From the NCBI RefSeq assembly GCF_000426725.1, contig NZ_KE384561.1:162582-226581 (forward strand): a stretch of 64,000 nucleotides of DNA, read 5' to 3'. Positions within the stretch are counted from its first letter, which is position 1; each line of letters opens with the position of its first letter. The stretch is from Sporocytophaga myxococcoides DSM 11118. GTDB lineage: Bacteria; Bacteroidota; Bacteroidia; Cytophagales; Cytophagaceae. The translations under genes and the position numbers were made by a program. The notes below the pieces were generated by a model. It did no database searches. It saw only the letters and a program-made list of their open reading frames with translations, and was not told where the DNA came from. Positions 28,231-36,675 of this stretch are shown here, piece after piece.

Positions 28231-29628
28231 TCACTTTTTTTCATTTTTCAGATCTGAACCACTGGCATGCCGGACGATTTTTTTAATAATTGAATCTAAC
28301 TCTTCTGTCATTTCAAAAAGATAATCAAGGGACATTTCTTTTTCAAATTCCAGTAGATCTTCATTTCTTAATGTATTGACTAGTCCTAAGATATTTGCAA
28401 CCGGTCGACGTACCTCGTGAGACTGTTGCCAGGCAATTGTTTCTAATCTCCTTAACTGATTTAGGTTCTTTTGCTCGGCTTTAATCCTGTCGGTTACATC
28501 TTCAATAATTAACAGAATAAAGTCTTCATTTTTTATCCGGACAATATTAAAGTTAACTTCAGCAATTATTTCTTTATTATCCCTTTTAAGAGCTGTTGTA
28601 AGCCGCTTGGTTCTTAACCCAAATGAAGACGGATTCTCAATATATTGCTTTAAATTTTGCAGATGAAAAGATTTGAAGCGCTCTGGAACAAGTGTTTTAA
28701 TACTTTGTCCCTCCAATTCGTCAGGTATGTAACCAAAAATTTCTTCTGTAGCATAGTTGGCAATTCTTATTTTTAAATTTTTATCCAAAATCATAATTGC
28801 CAGCGGCACTGATTCCAATATCTTCCTGAACTTCTCTTCACTTTCTGCCATTGCAATCTCCGCTTGTTTTCTTTCGGTAATATCAATTGTAAAAAGAGAA
28901 ACACCCAACAGTTCTCCATTGCGTCTGTATACCGGAAACATTTTTGAGAGTACCCAAAGATCAACAGAATATTCATCATTTAAATCACGTTCTGCACTAC
29001 TACTATGTCCTTTAAGAGCTTTTTCAAAATAAGCCGAAAAACTCTTTATATTAAATTCATTTAAATAATCCTTAAAATCTGCACCTATGTAAATTTCCTT
29101 TCCAGTATAATGGAAGAGCCTATCTTTTGCTACTTTATTAAACATTAAGATCTTATGATTTATATCAAACAGTAGTATAGATTCGCTTGCATTTTCTATA
29201 ATTGCTTCAATCATCTCAGCAAGATTTTCCATCTCCATCTGAATGCGCTTTTCCTTATCAATGTTTTTTGCAGTTAGTGTTACCCCCAGAAGAGTTCCTG
29301 TTTGGTTATAAACAGGATTCATTTTAAATTCAAACCAGAATGAGGTATTTTCTGCTGTAGTTTGGCTTATAACAACCTCATTCGAGCCCATGATGGACTT
29401 ATTAAAAGTATTTAAATATAATTCCTTAGATCCCGGAGCTACGAAATCTCTATAGTCGTCTCCCACCTTAATTTCTCTTCCAAAATATAATTTTAAGACA
29501 TCTTTAATTACCTTATTAAAAGCTAATACCTTATGTTCCGGAGATATCAAGATTATATTCTCAGGGGAATTATCCAGAATTGCAGTTAGAATTTCAAAGG
29601 TTTCTATCGATTGTCCTTGACCGTCCAT
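28231..29628 (-). CDS. Triple PAS-domain protein ending in an H-box domain without kinase ATPase domain
   Basis: A 465-residue cytoplasmic protein with three PAS domains (about residues 10-125, 135-255 and 262-385), each with a DITERK- or DVTDRIK-like linker. A HisKA-like dimerisation domain follows with the H-box SHEVRRPVANILG (His404). The protein stops about 60 residues later at GSDLKNEKK, so there is no HATPase_c domain, and the next gene on that strand is an unrelated hydrolase. No membrane segment. It may act as a dimerising sensor or phosphotransfer protein served by another kinase. Confidence 0.88.
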   Translation of the reverse strand: MDGQGQSIETFEILTAILDNSPENIILISPEHKVLAFNKVIKDVLKLYFGREIKVGDDYRDFVAPGSKELYLNTFNKSIMGSNEVVISQTTAENTSFWFEFKMNPVYNQTGTLLGVTLTAKNIDKEKRIQMEMENLAEMIEAIIENASESILLFDINHKILMFNKVAKDRLFHYTGKEIYIGADFKDYLNEFNIKSFSAYFEKALKGHSSSAERDLNDEYSVDLWVLSKMFPVYRRNGELLGVSLFTIDITERKQAEIAMAESEEKFRKILESVPLAIMILDKNLKIRIANYATEEIFGYIPDELEGQSIKTLVPERFKSFHLQNLKQYIENPSSFGLRTKRLTTALKRDNKEIIAEVNFNIVRIKNEDFILLIIEDVTDRIKAEQKNLNQLRRLETIAWQQSHEVRRPVANILGLVNTLRNEDLLEFEKEMSLDYLFEMTEELDSIIKKIVRHASGSDLKNEKK

Positions 29629-29930
29629 TTTGCTTTATTTAAAGCACCATTCCATCCATTATCGTTTGTCAATACCTATCCCCTGTGGCATTCAAGCATG
29701 ACTAATTAATATTTTAAAAAAACGATATATCACTAACTTTGACCATCGTTTAATGTTAGGAAAAAGCTTTAAATCCTTATCGCTTATACTTTTATTTAGG
29801 TAAATTTGATTAGACGTGTTATCCTCATAAAGATTATTTACCTGTCACATTTTTGATTCAATCCAATCCTTTTGTCAATAACTATTTTTTAAGTAAATGA
29901 TATGCAGGCAAAAACAATCAAAGACAGGGC
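29629..29930. other. Intergenic region between PAS gene and first globin gene
   Basis: About 300 AT-rich bases between divergently oriented genes. No open frame or repeat of note was seen; it must contain the PAS gene promoter. Confidence 0.5.
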
Positions 29931-29962
29931 TTGAAAGTGTACTTTTCAATTGCTTATATTTG
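29931..29962 (+). promoter_or_regulatory. Bacteroidota-type promoter of globin gene 1
   Basis: TTG at 29931-29933 and TATATTTG at 29955-29962 (consensus TAnnTTTG) with a 21-base spacer. The -7 element ends 19 bases before the ATG at 29982, giving a very short leader. Confidence 0.6.
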
Positions 29963-29981
29963 ATTTGGCAAAATCATTTTT

Positions 29982-30389
29982 ATGAATTCAAATCAGATAA
30001 GTTTAATTAAGTCAACCTGGGGAGAGGTAATATCATCAGGAGATTCAGTAGGTGAGTCTTTTTATACGATTCTTTTTGATAAAGATCCAGGCTTAAAAAA
30101 ATACTTTACTACAGACCCAATAGAACAAGCAAGAAAATTCACATCAATGATTACTTTTTTTGCTTTCAAACTGGATAATCTTGATTATGTATTATCAGAA
30201 GCCAGAGAGCTTGGGAAGAGGCATAAATTTTACAAAACCCCTGATAGTGCATATAAAACTGTTAAAAAAGCCTTGATAGCTGCACTGGCTGAAAATCTGA
30301 GAGATAAGTGGGATGATGAAACCGAGCAGGCCTGGAATCAACTATACCTGACATTGCAAGGCGCAATGCTGGAAGGTGCTCTTGTTTAA
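29982..30389 (+). CDS. Single-domain globin (globin 1)
   Basis: A 135-residue haem protein of the myoglobin-like (FHb/SDgb) type. The proximal haem histidine is His81 in LGKRHKFYKTPDSAY, and a CD-corner phenylalanine is Phe42 in KKYFTTD. The start has the usual helix A form QISLIKSTWGEVI. There is no reductase domain. Single-domain globins bind oxygen or nitric oxide. It is convergent with the HTH gene: its stop codon abuts that gene's stop with no gap. Confidence 0.9.
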   Translation: MNSNQISLIKSTWGEVISSGDSVGESFYTILFDKDPGLKKYFTTDPIEQARKFTSMITFFAFKLDNLDYVLSEARELGKRHKFYKTPDSAYKTVKKALIAALAENLRDKWDDETEQAWNQLYLTLQGAMLEGALV

Positions 30390-30839
30390 TTATTTCTGAC
30401 CTTTATTTAGAGACTGGATATGAGAGAGATAACTTTTCTCTTTCTCTCTCAAATGTTTTATTATCGTTTCTGAAAGCTCCTGCTGAGTTTTGTATTTACT
30501 TTCCATCAATTGCTTCTCTTCCTCCCTCATACTGACAATTTTTTTCAGATACTCTATTTCTTTTTTTGCTGATTCCAACTCATCTTTCAATAAAGCTAAC
30601 TCATTAATACTAATATCTTCATTGAATTCTATTGCATTGGCCATTCCTGGAATTTTATAATAGGCGAAAAAGTCATGCCCCAGCACTTCAGAAATTTTGT
30701 ATAAAAGATCGGTATCCAGAGATTCTCTCTCAAAAATCCTGTAGACATTTTGCCTTACAGTTCCAATCTGATCTGCAAAATCGGTAATTTTTATACCTTT
30801 TTCTTCAAATATCGCCTTTATACGTTCCCCAAGCTTCAT
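30390..30839 (-). CDS. XRE-family HTH regulator with C-terminal coiled coil
   Basis: A 149-residue protein. The N-terminal helix-turn-helix (about residues 3-60) has GERIKAIFEEKGIKITDFADQ and TVRQNVYRIFE. The C-terminal half (about 75-145) is a charged helical segment (LKDELESAKKEIEYLKKIV) with heptad-like spacing, suggesting a dimerising coiled coil. No ligand-binding domain is seen. It sits between two globin genes and is divergent from the second, sharing a 206-base region with several GTTACA sites, so it is a good candidate to control that globin and itself. Confidence 0.85.
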   Translation of the reverse strand: MKLGERIKAIFEEKGIKITDFADQIGTVRQNVYRIFERESLDTDLLYKISEVLGHDFFAYYKIPGMANAIEFNEDISINELALLKDELESAKKEIEYLKKIVSMREEEKQLMESKYKTQQELSETIIKHLREKEKSYLSHIQSLNKGQK

Positions 30840-31045
30840 ATACTCAAATATACATTTTTTGAAACAGAATAGTTACACTATGTGAATTAAAATTTACTGT
30901 TGATAACTTTTTGTAATATATTTTTTACTAAAATTTTGATATTAATCATTTTTGTTACACTTTTGTAACACACTACGACAATAACTATGACTTTTGTCAT
31001 TCAAACAGTAACAAAACATCAACTTTGTAACAAAATCTTAACAAC
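30840..31045. promoter_or_regulatory. Divergent regulatory region with GTTACA/GTAACA palindromes
   Basis: A perfect palindrome TGTTACA-CTTT-TGTAACA lies at 30953-30970. Half-sites GTTACA at 30872 and GTAACA at 31008 and 31027 flank it. The last overlaps a candidate -7 element (AACTTTG, ending 31027) 19 bases before the globin 2 start, the same distance as in globin 1. The layout fits autoregulation by the divergent HTH protein. Confidence 0.55.
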
Positions 31046-31471
31046 ATGATTAACGACACTCAAATATCTCTAGTAAAGAAAAGTTGGGAATCAGCATATA
31101 AAATTCAAGATGTGGCAGGTCCCCTTTTCTATAATCGCCTTTTCGAAATTGCCCCTGAGGTTCGGTACATGTTTGCTCAGACGAATTTACAGGAGCAATC
31201 CAAAAAATTATTTCAAATGCTCAATTATATCATCCAAAGACTTCATAATCTGGATGACATTATAGACGAAGTGGCATCACTTGCTGGGAGGCATGTAAAA
31301 TATGGAGTAAAAGAACGGCATTATCAAATAGTAGGAGAAGCACTTCTTTGGACACTTGAAAAAGGTCTGGGGGAATTATGGAACTCAGAAACAAAAGAAT
31401 CATGGGTAAAAACCTATACTATCCTTTCTTCAGCAATGATTGGAGCTAGCAGAATATTACAGGAAAAATAA
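31046..31471 (+). CDS. Single-domain globin (globin 2)
   Basis: A 141-residue single-domain globin. The proximal histidine is His83 in LAGRHVKYGVKERHY, close to the flavohaemoglobin consensus, with CD-corner Phe43 in RYMFAQT. Helix A reads DTQISLVKKSWES. It differs clearly from globin 1, so it is not a recent duplicate. No reductase or sensor domain is attached. The likely role is nitric oxide or oxygen binding, perhaps sensing together with the adjacent HTH regulator. Confidence 0.9.
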   Translation: MINDTQISLVKKSWESAYKIQDVAGPLFYNRLFEIAPEVRYMFAQTNLQEQSKKLFQMLNYIIQRLHNLDDIIDEVASLAGRHVKYGVKERHYQIVGEALLWTLEKGLGELWNSETKESWVKTYTILSSAMIGASRILQEK

Positions 31472-31624
31472 ATTAAATCATTAAAAATAAAAACAGCATG
31501 GAAGCAAATAAAAGCCCTTAACCAATAGTGTACAATAAACCATTAACCGTCCTGCCAAGCAGGTATATTCAAATTAATTTTTAACAACTAAAAACATAAA
31601 CAAAGCAAAAACATAAATTTTACT

Positions 31625-33801
31625 ATGAAAACATCATTCAATTTTTCAAAACTTTTAGCTAAAGCAGGTTTAGCATTAACACTTGTACCAGGAGTGGTAT
31701 CAGCACAAGCATGGATTTCAAAGCATGGAATGAGTCCAGCAGAATATCAATCTGCTTTCACCACCAACACAGGAAATGGGTACAGACTTACACAGGTAGA
31801 AGGTTATACTTCAAATGGTGCAGAAAAATATATAGCACTTTGGGAAAAAGTAACTGGTGGAGCATATGTAACACAACATTCAATGACTGCATCAGAATTT
31901 CAGACTGCATTTAATACGTATGCTGCACAAGGTTATCGTCTTACCAAAATTTCCGGTTATACAGTTAACAACGTTCCTCAGTTTGCAGCAATATGGGAAA
32001 TAAAATCAGGAGGCGCATGGGTCGCTAAGCACAACATGACTGCATCGGAATACCAAACCAATTTCAACACTTATACTGCTCAAGGATACCGTCTAAAAGA
32101 TATCAGCGGATATGTTGTAAACGGAACAGAATACTTTGCCGCTATATGGGAAGTGGCCAGCGGAGGCGCTTGGTTAGCTCAACATAACCTTACGGCAGCT
32201 AATACCAAAGCTCTTTTAACACTAATACATCTCAGGGATACTTTTTAAAAGACATCACCGGATACAACAAAAATGGAGTTGATCTTTATGCAGCAATATG
32301 GGAAAAGGTCTCTTCTCCTCTTTGGGGAGCAAGACATGGAATCAGCTCTTTGAATTATCAAAATGCTTTTGATAATTACTATTATCAAGGTTACAGACCT
32401 AAACACCTGAATGCATTTGCTTCCGGATCCAGTGCTAAATTCAACTGCGTATGGACTAATAGTGCATGGTCTGGAACAGAAATTACCAAAATCGATAATG
32501 CTGTAAATGGATACCTAAGCAGCCAGGGCGTAACGGGTTTATCTATAGCTATTACTAAGGACGGAAGACTGGTATTTGCAAAAGGATATGGAACAGCCAA
32601 CAATTCTACAGGAGAAGAACTTGCACCAAATCACAGCATGCGTATCATGAGTATATCCAAATCAGTAACTGCTGTAGGAATTATGACCTTGATACAAAAA
32701 GGTTTGATGTCTAAAGATGACGCTGTTTTCGGGCCAGGAAGCATTCTTGGATCAAAATATGCTACTCCCGCAGGCAAACAAAAACTTAACAACATCAGGG
32801 TAAGACATTTATTATGGCATACTTCCGGATTGAAACAATGTAATGGAGAAAGTGTTTTCTGGGATGCTAACAAGACACCTGATGATGCTATGGCTGTGCT
32901 TTTAGGAGAATCTAATCTGATTATAGACGATACCAGTGGTCAATACTTCTACTCAAACACCAATTTTTTTATACTAGAAAGAATTATTGAGCAGGTTAGC
33001 AAGCAAAAATACGAGACTTTTATCAGACAAAATATTCTTGACAAATGCGGAATCGGATCAAGCATGTTTGTTGGCCAATCTAACGGAAATCCGATTGCAG
33101 GTGAAGCATCTTATACTCCTCTTACTAAAATGAACCTTCAACTATGGGGAGCATTCGGCGGCTGGGTGGCTCGTCCTAAAGATTTATTGAAATTCTTAAA
33201 CAGAGTCGATGGTACTGCATCTCCTTCAGATATTTTATCTACAAGCACAGAAAAAACGATGACAACTACTTCTGGAGTAGATAATAGCAATTATGGATTT
33301 GGTTGGATAATAAATGGTAGCATGCAAGCACATAATGGCTGCCATGGCTCCACTAGGTCATTCCTGGTTGAATTAGGTAATGGAGTGAGCTATGCTGTAA
33401 TCATTAATAACTCTCCTGTAAACGACCCTTGCTCATGGGTACTTAGAGGGGCGATGGATGCTGGTATAAGCACGATTGCATCATACCCTTCTATAAATTT
33501 ATTTGACAATACAGGCTCTGGTACTCGTGAGTACGCAGTAACCGCAGCAGATCAAGGTTTCGATGCAACAATGGATGTATCTTCTATAAACAAAGTTATT
33601 GCTTACCCGACATTGAGTTCAGATGGAATCATCAACTTTAACAATGCTTCTGATATCAAATCAATCGTTGTAACCGATGTTCTGGGTAACAAAGAATCTC
33701 ACAAAGCAGGCGATAAGATTCAAACTCAATTGAAAGGCTTATTGATCCTCCACGTTGAGACAGAACAAGGCAAAGTAACACAAAAAGTAATTGTTGAATA
33801 G
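31625..33801 (+). pseudogene. T9SS-exported beta-lactamase-family hydrolase with BTRD1-like repeats, frameshifted
   Basis: A single gene in two frames. Residues from 31625 give a signal peptide and three full repeats of about 50 residues (W-x-K/Q-H-x-M-T-A-S-E-Y-Q ... A-x-W-E), then a frameshift within repeat four near 32201: AA followed by TACCAA where GAATACCAA-like codons are expected, that is, one base missing. From 32203 the third frame continues without a stop to 33801 with the rest of repeat four, repeat five, a serine beta-lactamase/DD-peptidase domain (SISKS as SxxK, YSN as YxN) and a short T9SS type A-like tail. The repeats resemble the bacterial tandem repeat domain of polyglycine hydrolases. 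A frameshift error in the sequence cannot be excluded. Confidence 0.82.
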
Positions 33802-33828
33802 TTTTGAGTTGGTTAAGTTATTTAGTAG

Positions 33829-33856
33829 AAAGGGAAGCTACAAGCTTCCCTTTTTT
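33829..33856 (+). terminator. Rho-independent terminator after the beta-lactamase-family gene
   Basis: An eleven-pair stem AAAGGGAAGCT / AGCTTCCCTTT with a three-base loop is followed by further Ts. Confidence 0.85.
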
Positions 33857-33882
33857 GTCCGAATCGGAATTACAGAATATGA

Positions 33883-34404
33883 TTAATAATTATTTTCTTG
33901 CCGATAAGTAAGGGACCACTCCCCTTTTATTTTATCAAACTGCATCTCAAAAAAAAAGCCGCATCCACGACAATAGGCACCATAAAAGAATTTAACAGAG
34001 TCTTGCTGTATTGAAATACTGTCACTACTTTCAACTGATTTTCTGAAATCCCATTTCATTAATGGCCATTCTTTTTTTGTCCAATTATGCTGGTCATCAT
34101 AATCCTGATATTGGCCTTTTATTGGGAATTTTACTCTGGATATTTGAAATACTGAATCGCTTTGAAATTTTTCATAGAACGATTCAAAGTCTTTTGAAAC
34201 AAAAACAAATTTTGAAAAATCGTAAGGTTCAGGTTCTGAATAAACTTCAACCTTACCAATAGAATCCAAAGGTTGAGATACTACATTTGATGTTCCTTCA
34301 TTATGAGTTGACATCCCAATAGAACCAACGATACAGCAATAGACGAATGTAAAAGTCTCATAAAACTTAATCAAGTTATAGAATCTATTTATATTCTGTT
34401 CCAT
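33883..34404 (-). CDS. DUF4348-like secreted protein
   Basis: A 173-residue protein. The DFESFYEKFQSDSVFQISR segment followed by KFPIKG and a later FFFEMQFDKIKGEWSLT resemble the DUF4348 family of Bacteroidota (F-x-x-F, QxxRI/VxFP). A hydrophobic stretch near residues 17-30 (TFVYCCIVGSIG) could be a signal or lipoprotein signal. Function unknown. Its start overlaps the end of the upstream gene by 20 bases, so the pair is co-expressed. Confidence 0.65.
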   Translation of the reverse strand: MEQNINRFYNLIKFYETFTFVYCCIVGSIGMSTHNEGTSNVVSQPLDSIGKVEVYSEPEPYDFSKFVFVSKDFESFYEKFQSDSVFQISRVKFPIKGQYQDYDDQHNWTKKEWPLMKWDFRKSVESSDSISIQQDSVKFFYGAYCRGCGFFFEMQFDKIKGEWSLTYRQENNY

Positions 34405-35104
34405 TGAATTTAAGTGTAGTAACTATGGGCTTACCTGGAATATCCTTGTACTTACAATCCCCATTGGATCCTGAGATTGTTGTTACCTTACTAGTAGACT
34501 TTATAGTTAAATCATTATAATTATTAGTCTTGTTTTCTGAGATAATTATAACCTTCTTTTCCTCACTGATTTCACCCTTACAGTTATCGGTATACTCTCC
34601 CTGATATGAGTAAACTTCTGCACTCTTTAAAACTCTTTTAAGGACACTTCCTTCCGGAACAAACAGAGATATGCTTTCTGTTACATAAGGATTATAACGA
34701 CTCGAACCTTCAAACTTTATTCTAACTCCAAAAGCTCTAGTATTGGTACTTATTTTATACGGAGCAAAATCAATCCTGATTTCTTTCAGGACTATTGCAT
34801 CTGAAGTCCAGGCTTCCTTTTCAAAAAATTTATTTAAAATTTTACCCGTATTGCTATCAATTATGAGGATGTAACTATCAAGCAGAAAATAATCATCTTC
34901 TTCTCGTTCCACTATTTTAGGCACAATTAAAACTGATTTTCCAGGTGCATAAGGAATAGTTTTTTCAACCACCAACTCTTTATAACAGTCCGATTCTTTG
35001 ATGTTGAGCTGCAGCAAAACAGACTTTAAGTTTTTACTTTGTGCATAGCTTGAAATGTATACTATTGATACAAATAAAAATGTAAATAGATTTTTTCGAA
35101 ACAT
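34385..35104 (-). CDS. Secreted hypothetical protein
   Basis: A 239-residue protein with a clear signal peptide (FTFLFVSIVYISSYAQ). The mature part is beta-rich with no recognised domain; segments such as YILIIDSNTGKIL and FAPYKIS suggest a repeat of short strands. It is coupled to the DUF4348-like gene by a 20-base overlap. Function unknown. Confidence 0.6.
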   Translation of the reverse strand: MFRKNLFTFLFVSIVYISSYAQSKNLKSVLLQLNIKESDCYKELVVEKTIPYAPGKSVLIVPKIVEREEDDYFLLDSYILIIDSNTGKILNKFFEKEAWTSDAIVLKEIRIDFAPYKISTNTRAFGVRIKFEGSSRYNPYVTESISLFVPEGSVLKRVLKSAEVYSYQGEYTDNCKGEISEEKKVIIISENKTNNYNDLTIKSTSKVTTISGSNGDCKYKDIPGKPIVTTLKFNGTEYK

Positions 35105-35331
35105 ATTGGTTTTATATTAATAAGACTTTTTGCTTACCCCATTTGCAGCGATTGCTATAAATATTTCTTCGTTCTCAAGATACATTCAAAAATGTAGCAA
35201 TCCCCATTTTTTTCTTAAGTATCAGAAAATGTCAAAAAGAGTAACCATTGAAATTAAGAAACAACTAAAATTATAATAAAAAAATCCTGTCTATCCTTTA
35301 ATCCCTTAGCATCCCAGTTCAGACAATAAAA

Positions 35332-35370
35332 AAACCTCATGAACAGCATATCTTACCATTCATGAGGTTT
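35332..35370 (-). terminator. Rho-independent terminator of the hisG-hisD unit
   Basis: A 12-pair inverted repeat AAACCTCATGAA / TTCATGAGGTTT, read on the minus strand, is followed by a run of seven Ts. It lies 22 bases past the hisD stop, so hisGD are transcribed as a closed unit. Confidence 0.85.
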
Positions 35371-35391
35371 CCCTTTATAAATACTTAATCC

Positions 35392-36672
35392 TTACAAACT
35401 CTTCAATCTCACTGACACCGCATTCTTATGCGCGTCCAGTGCTTCTGCTGCTGCCATTGTCTCGATAACAGGCCCCAGACATTTTATACCATCTTTACTT
35501 ATAGACTGGAATGTTATTTTCTTCACAAAAGAATCTACAGAAACTCCTGAGTATGCCTTTGCATACCCATTTGTAGGAAGCGTATGATTGGTTCCTGAAG
35601 CATAGTCACCAGCAGATTCAGGTGTATAATGACCAATAAAAACAGAACCTGCATTGATTACCTTACCTGCAAGCTCTTCCGCATTGGAAGTCTGAAGAAT
35701 AAGGTGCTCCGGTGCATACTCGTTTACCATCTGCATGATCTCTTCATCATTCTTCAATATAATACACTTGCTATTCTCAAGAGACTTTTCAGCAAAACCT
35801 TTTCTTGAAAGTTCTTCTGTCTGTTTCTTTACTTCTTCCAGTACTTCCATAGCTTTCTTTTCTGACTTGGTAAAAAGCATTACCTGGCTATCAACACCAT
35901 GTTCTGCTTGTGAAAGCAAATCAGAAGCAACAAATGCAGGATTGGCAGAATCATCAGCTACTACAGCTACTTCAGAAGGCCCGGCTGGCATGTCTATTGC
36001 CACTCCATCTTTAAATACGAGCTGCTTTGCAGCAGTTACATATTGATTGCCCGGACCAAAAATTTTATACACCTGAGGAACAGTCTCTGTACCATATGCC
36101 ATAGCAGCAATAGCCTGAGCGCCTCCAACTTTGTAAATATTCTTAATATTTAACAGATTAGCAGTAAATAATATTGCAGGATGTATTTTGCCTTCTTTAT
36201 TGGGAGGTGTACACAGAACCTTTTGCTCACAACCTGCAATATCAGCAGGAATAGCTAGCATCAGAATTGTAGAAAATAATGGAGCGGTGCCTCCAGGAAT
36301 ATAAAAACCTACTTTTTGAATAGGCACTGATTTTCTCCAACAAGTCACTCCTGGAGTTGTTTCTACAACTTTAGTTTCCTCCTTCTGAAAAGAATGAAAC
36401 TTCTCTATGTTTTGCCTGGCAGCGCGTATAGCGATTTTCAACTCTTCATCAACCAACAGGTTTGCTTCGTCTATTTCAATTGAAGAAACCTTAATGTTCG
36501 CTATATCAACACCGTCAAACTGAGATGTAAATTTTTTTAATGCAATATCCCCCTCTTTCTTTACAGCCTCAAGCACAGGAACAACTCTTGCTTCCAGACT
36601 GGCCGTTTCAAAAACAGGTCTTTTTAAAAGATCTTTCCACTGAGTGGTTTCGGGATATTTGATAATTTTCAT
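35392..36672 (-). CDS. hisD: Histidinol dehydrogenase HisD
   Basis: A 426-residue protein with the family landmarks GFYIPGGTAPLFST, PSEVAVVADDSANP, the LLSQAEHGVDSQ catalytic segment and YAPEHLILQ near the C-terminus. It performs the last two oxidation steps, from histidinol to histidine, with NAD and zinc. It follows hisG by 3 bases and ends at a terminator instead of continuing into hisC. Confidence 0.96.
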   Translation of the reverse strand: MKIIKYPETTQWKDLLKRPVFETASLEARVVPVLEAVKKEGDIALKKFTSQFDGVDIANIKVSSIEIDEANLLVDEELKIAIRAARQNIEKFHSFQKEETKVVETTPGVTCWRKSVPIQKVGFYIPGGTAPLFSTILMLAIPADIAGCEQKVLCTPPNKEGKIHPAILFTANLLNIKNIYKVGGAQAIAAMAYGTETVPQVYKIFGPGNQYVTAAKQLVFKDGVAIDMPAGPSEVAVVADDSANPAFVASDLLSQAEHGVDSQVMLFTKSEKKAMEVLEEVKKQTEELSRKGFAEKSLENSKCIILKNDEEIMQMVNEYAPEHLILQTSNAEELAGKVINAGSVFIGHYTPESAGDYASGTNHTLPTNGYAKAYSGVSVDSFVKKITFQSISKDGIKCLGPVIETMAAAEALDAHKNAVSVRLKSL

Positions 36673-36675
36673 TAA

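Noticed and set aside
31625..33801. Programmed ribosomal frameshift in the beta-lactamase-family gene
   Set aside because: No slippery heptamer or downstream pseudoknot is seen at 32190-32210; a one-base deletion or sequence error explains it better.
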